Below are positions 63,003 through 64,000 of a stretch of 64,000 bases of DNA, in pieces. Source of the DNA: Segatella copri (lineage in GTDB: Bacteria; Bacteroidota; Bacteroidia; Bacteroidales; Bacteroidaceae); assembly GCF_009494395.1 (NCBI RefSeq), contig NZ_VZCB01000060.1, positions 1-64,000 of the forward strand, in the 5' to 3' direction. The notes beneath the pieces are model-generated. The model did not search any database. It was given only the letters and a program-made list of their open reading frames with translations, and was not told the origin of the DNA. Every line of letters starts with the position of its first letter. The stretch's first letter is position 1. Position numbers and translations under genes: made by a program.

Positions 63003-63037
63003 ATGTAGCTTTTAATACTTATTTTATTAATTTATGG

Positions 63038-63045
63038 CAAAAATA
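63038..63045 (-). promoter_or_regulatory. -7 box of parC
   Basis: On the minus strand TATTTTTG followed by CCAT, 36 nt before the ATG; divergent from the glycyl-tRNA synthetase promoter. Confidence 0.58.
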
Positions 63046-63069
63046 CAACATTTTTTCGAGAAAAAAGAG

Positions 63070-63077
63070 TATCTTTG
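63070..63077 (+). promoter_or_regulatory. -7 box of the glycyl-tRNA synthetase gene
   Basis: TATCTTTG followed by CCGAA, 30 nt before the ATG. Confidence 0.65.
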
Positions 63078-63107
63078 CCGAAAATTTGAAAAAAATAAGA
63101 TTTAATC

Positions 63108-64000
63108 ATGGCACAGGAAGATGTTTTTAAGAAAATTGTAAGCCATTGCAAGGAATATGGCTTCGTGTTCCCAAGTAGTGAAATTTATGATGGCTTGGCT
63201 GCCGTTTACGACTATGGTCAGAATGGTGTTGAGCTCAAAAACAATATCAAGCAGTACTGGTGGCAGAGTATGGTGTTGTTGCACGAGAACATTGTTGGTC
63301 TCGATGCAGCTATCTTCATGCACCCTACAGTATGGAAGGCATCTGGACACGTAGATGCTTTCAATGACCCATTGATTGATAACCGCGATTCAAAGAAGCG
63401 TTATCGTGCCGATGTGCTCATCGAGGATCACATGGCTAAGTATGAGGAGAAGATTGCCAAGGAGATTGCCAAGGCTAAGAAGCGTTTCGGCGATAGCTTT
63501 GATGAGGCTCAGTTCCGTGCAACTAATCCTCGCGTTCTGGAGAACCAGAAGAAGTTTGATGACCTCCATGCCCGCTATACTGAGGCTATGCAGGGTCCTA
63601 ACCTGGAGATGTTGAAGCAGATTATCGAGGACGAGGGTATCGTTTGCCCTATCAGCGGTACCAAGAACTGGACAGACGTTCGCCAGTTCAACCTGATGTT
63701 CTCTACCCAGATGGGTGCTGCCAGCGATGCTACAAGCAAGGTATATCTCCGTCCTGAGACTGCTCAGGGTATCTTCGTAGATTACTTGAGCGTTCAGAAG
63801 ACCGGTCGTATGAAGTTGCCATTCGGTATCTGCCAGATTGGTAAGGCTTTCCGTAACGAGGTTGTTGCCCGTCAGTTCGTATTCCGTATGCGTGAGTTCG
63901 AGCAGATGGAGATGCAGTTCTTCTGCCAGCCTGGTACTGAGATGAAGTGGTTTGAGTATTGGAAGAAGGTTCGTCTGGCTTGGCATGAGGCACTGGGCAT
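63108..64000 (+). CDS. glyQS: Glycyl-tRNA synthetase, alpha2 type (cut by window edge)
   Basis: The frame opens with ATG at 63108 (MAQEDVFKKIVSHCKEYGFV) and runs 297 codons to the window edge without a stop. Class II motifs of the dimeric enzyme are present: IYDGLAAVYDYGQNGVELKN, FMHPTVWKASGHVDAFNDPL, LMFSTQMGA, and motif 2 at GKAFRNEVVARQFVFRMREF with EQMEMQFF. VYLRPETAQGIFVDY is also characteristic. It charges tRNA-Gly. The anticodon-binding C-terminal part is outside the window. Full-length relatives are about 510 residues. Confidence 0.96.
   Translation, partial: MAQEDVFKKIVSHCKEYGFVFPSSEIYDGLAAVYDYGQNGVELKNNIKQYWWQSMVLLHENIVGLDAAIFMHPTVWKASGHVDAFNDPLIDNRDSKKRYRADVLIEDHMAKYEEKIAKEIAKAKKRFGDSFDEAQFRATNPRVLENQKKFDDLHARYTEAMQGPNLEMLKQIIEDEGIVCPISGTKNWTDVRQFNLMFSTQMGAASDATSKVYLRPETAQGIFVDYLSVQKTGRMKLPFGICQIGKAFRNEVVARQFVFRMREFEQMEMQFFCQPGTEMKWFEYWKKVRLAWHEALG

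Noticed and set aside
60915..63008. 697-codon plus-strand frame opposite parC
   Set aside because: Long antisense frames are common opposite genes with this codon use; parC is unmistakable and the antisense peptide has no recognisable domain.

Overview
The window looks like a chromosomal segment of a gut Prevotella/Segatella-type Bacteroidota. The support is two SusC/SusD pairs, lipoprotein signal peptides ending in Cys, a membrane AraC-type regulator built like SusR/HTCS proteins, and -7 boxes of the Bacteroidota form TAnnTTTG in front of most transcription units, usually with no clear Shine-Dalgarno. The species name is inference.

Layout. 1-3000 is a decayed accessory strip: the first codons of a tyrosine integrase, a C-terminal scrap of an AAA ATPase, a C-terminal scrap of an Rpn/PD-(D/E)XK protein, an intact YafQ-type toxin-antitoxin pair, and much repeat DNA. 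3100-22608 is a starch/maltodextrin locus. A leftward susC-susD-susE-susF operon is divergent from a rightward lacI regulator, MFS sugar transporter, GH77 4-alpha-glucanotransferase, GH97 alpha-glucosidase, GH13 pullulanase and GH13 neopullulanase. No SusG-like surface amylase and no SusR are present. Three copies of a TGCAAACGTTTGCA palindrome lie 54-55 nt upstream of the -7 boxes of susC, the GH77 gene and the GH97 gene, so the LacI-type protein probably works as an activator of all three units. 22755-42480 is an arabinan-type locus: three small membrane proteins (two of only 32 and 34 aa), a one-component transmembrane sensor/AraC regulator, SusC, SusD, a surface glycan-binding lipoprotein, two GH43 enzymes and, 2.4 kb further on the opposite strand, a GH51 arabinofuranosidase. 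GTCCACC motifs stand exactly 20 nt before the -7 box of both the SusC and GH51 genes, which links the two halves as one regulon.

42613-64000 is mostly core genome: an AAA-ATPase/PDDEXK protein, a two-gene chromate-type transporter behind purL, an OmpA-family lipoprotein, NADP isocitrate dehydrogenase, a small XRE regulator, a two-component system with TGTAAT repeats before its promoter, Tex, tRNA-Leu(UAG), a CE2-like esterase with a histidine acid phosphatase, ParC, and the start of glycyl-tRNA synthetase.

The most unusual signal is non-coding. At least seven intergenic blocks (about 418-562, 1386-1473, 1591-1722, 22611-22668, 37788-37889, 38001-38066 and 38119-38223) are tandem arrays with the same 22-bp period but different unit sequences. 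In most of them the unit is a 14-bp near-palindrome plus an 8-bp spacer, and arm changes are often compensated so that the palindrome is kept. I know of no named element that fits this description.
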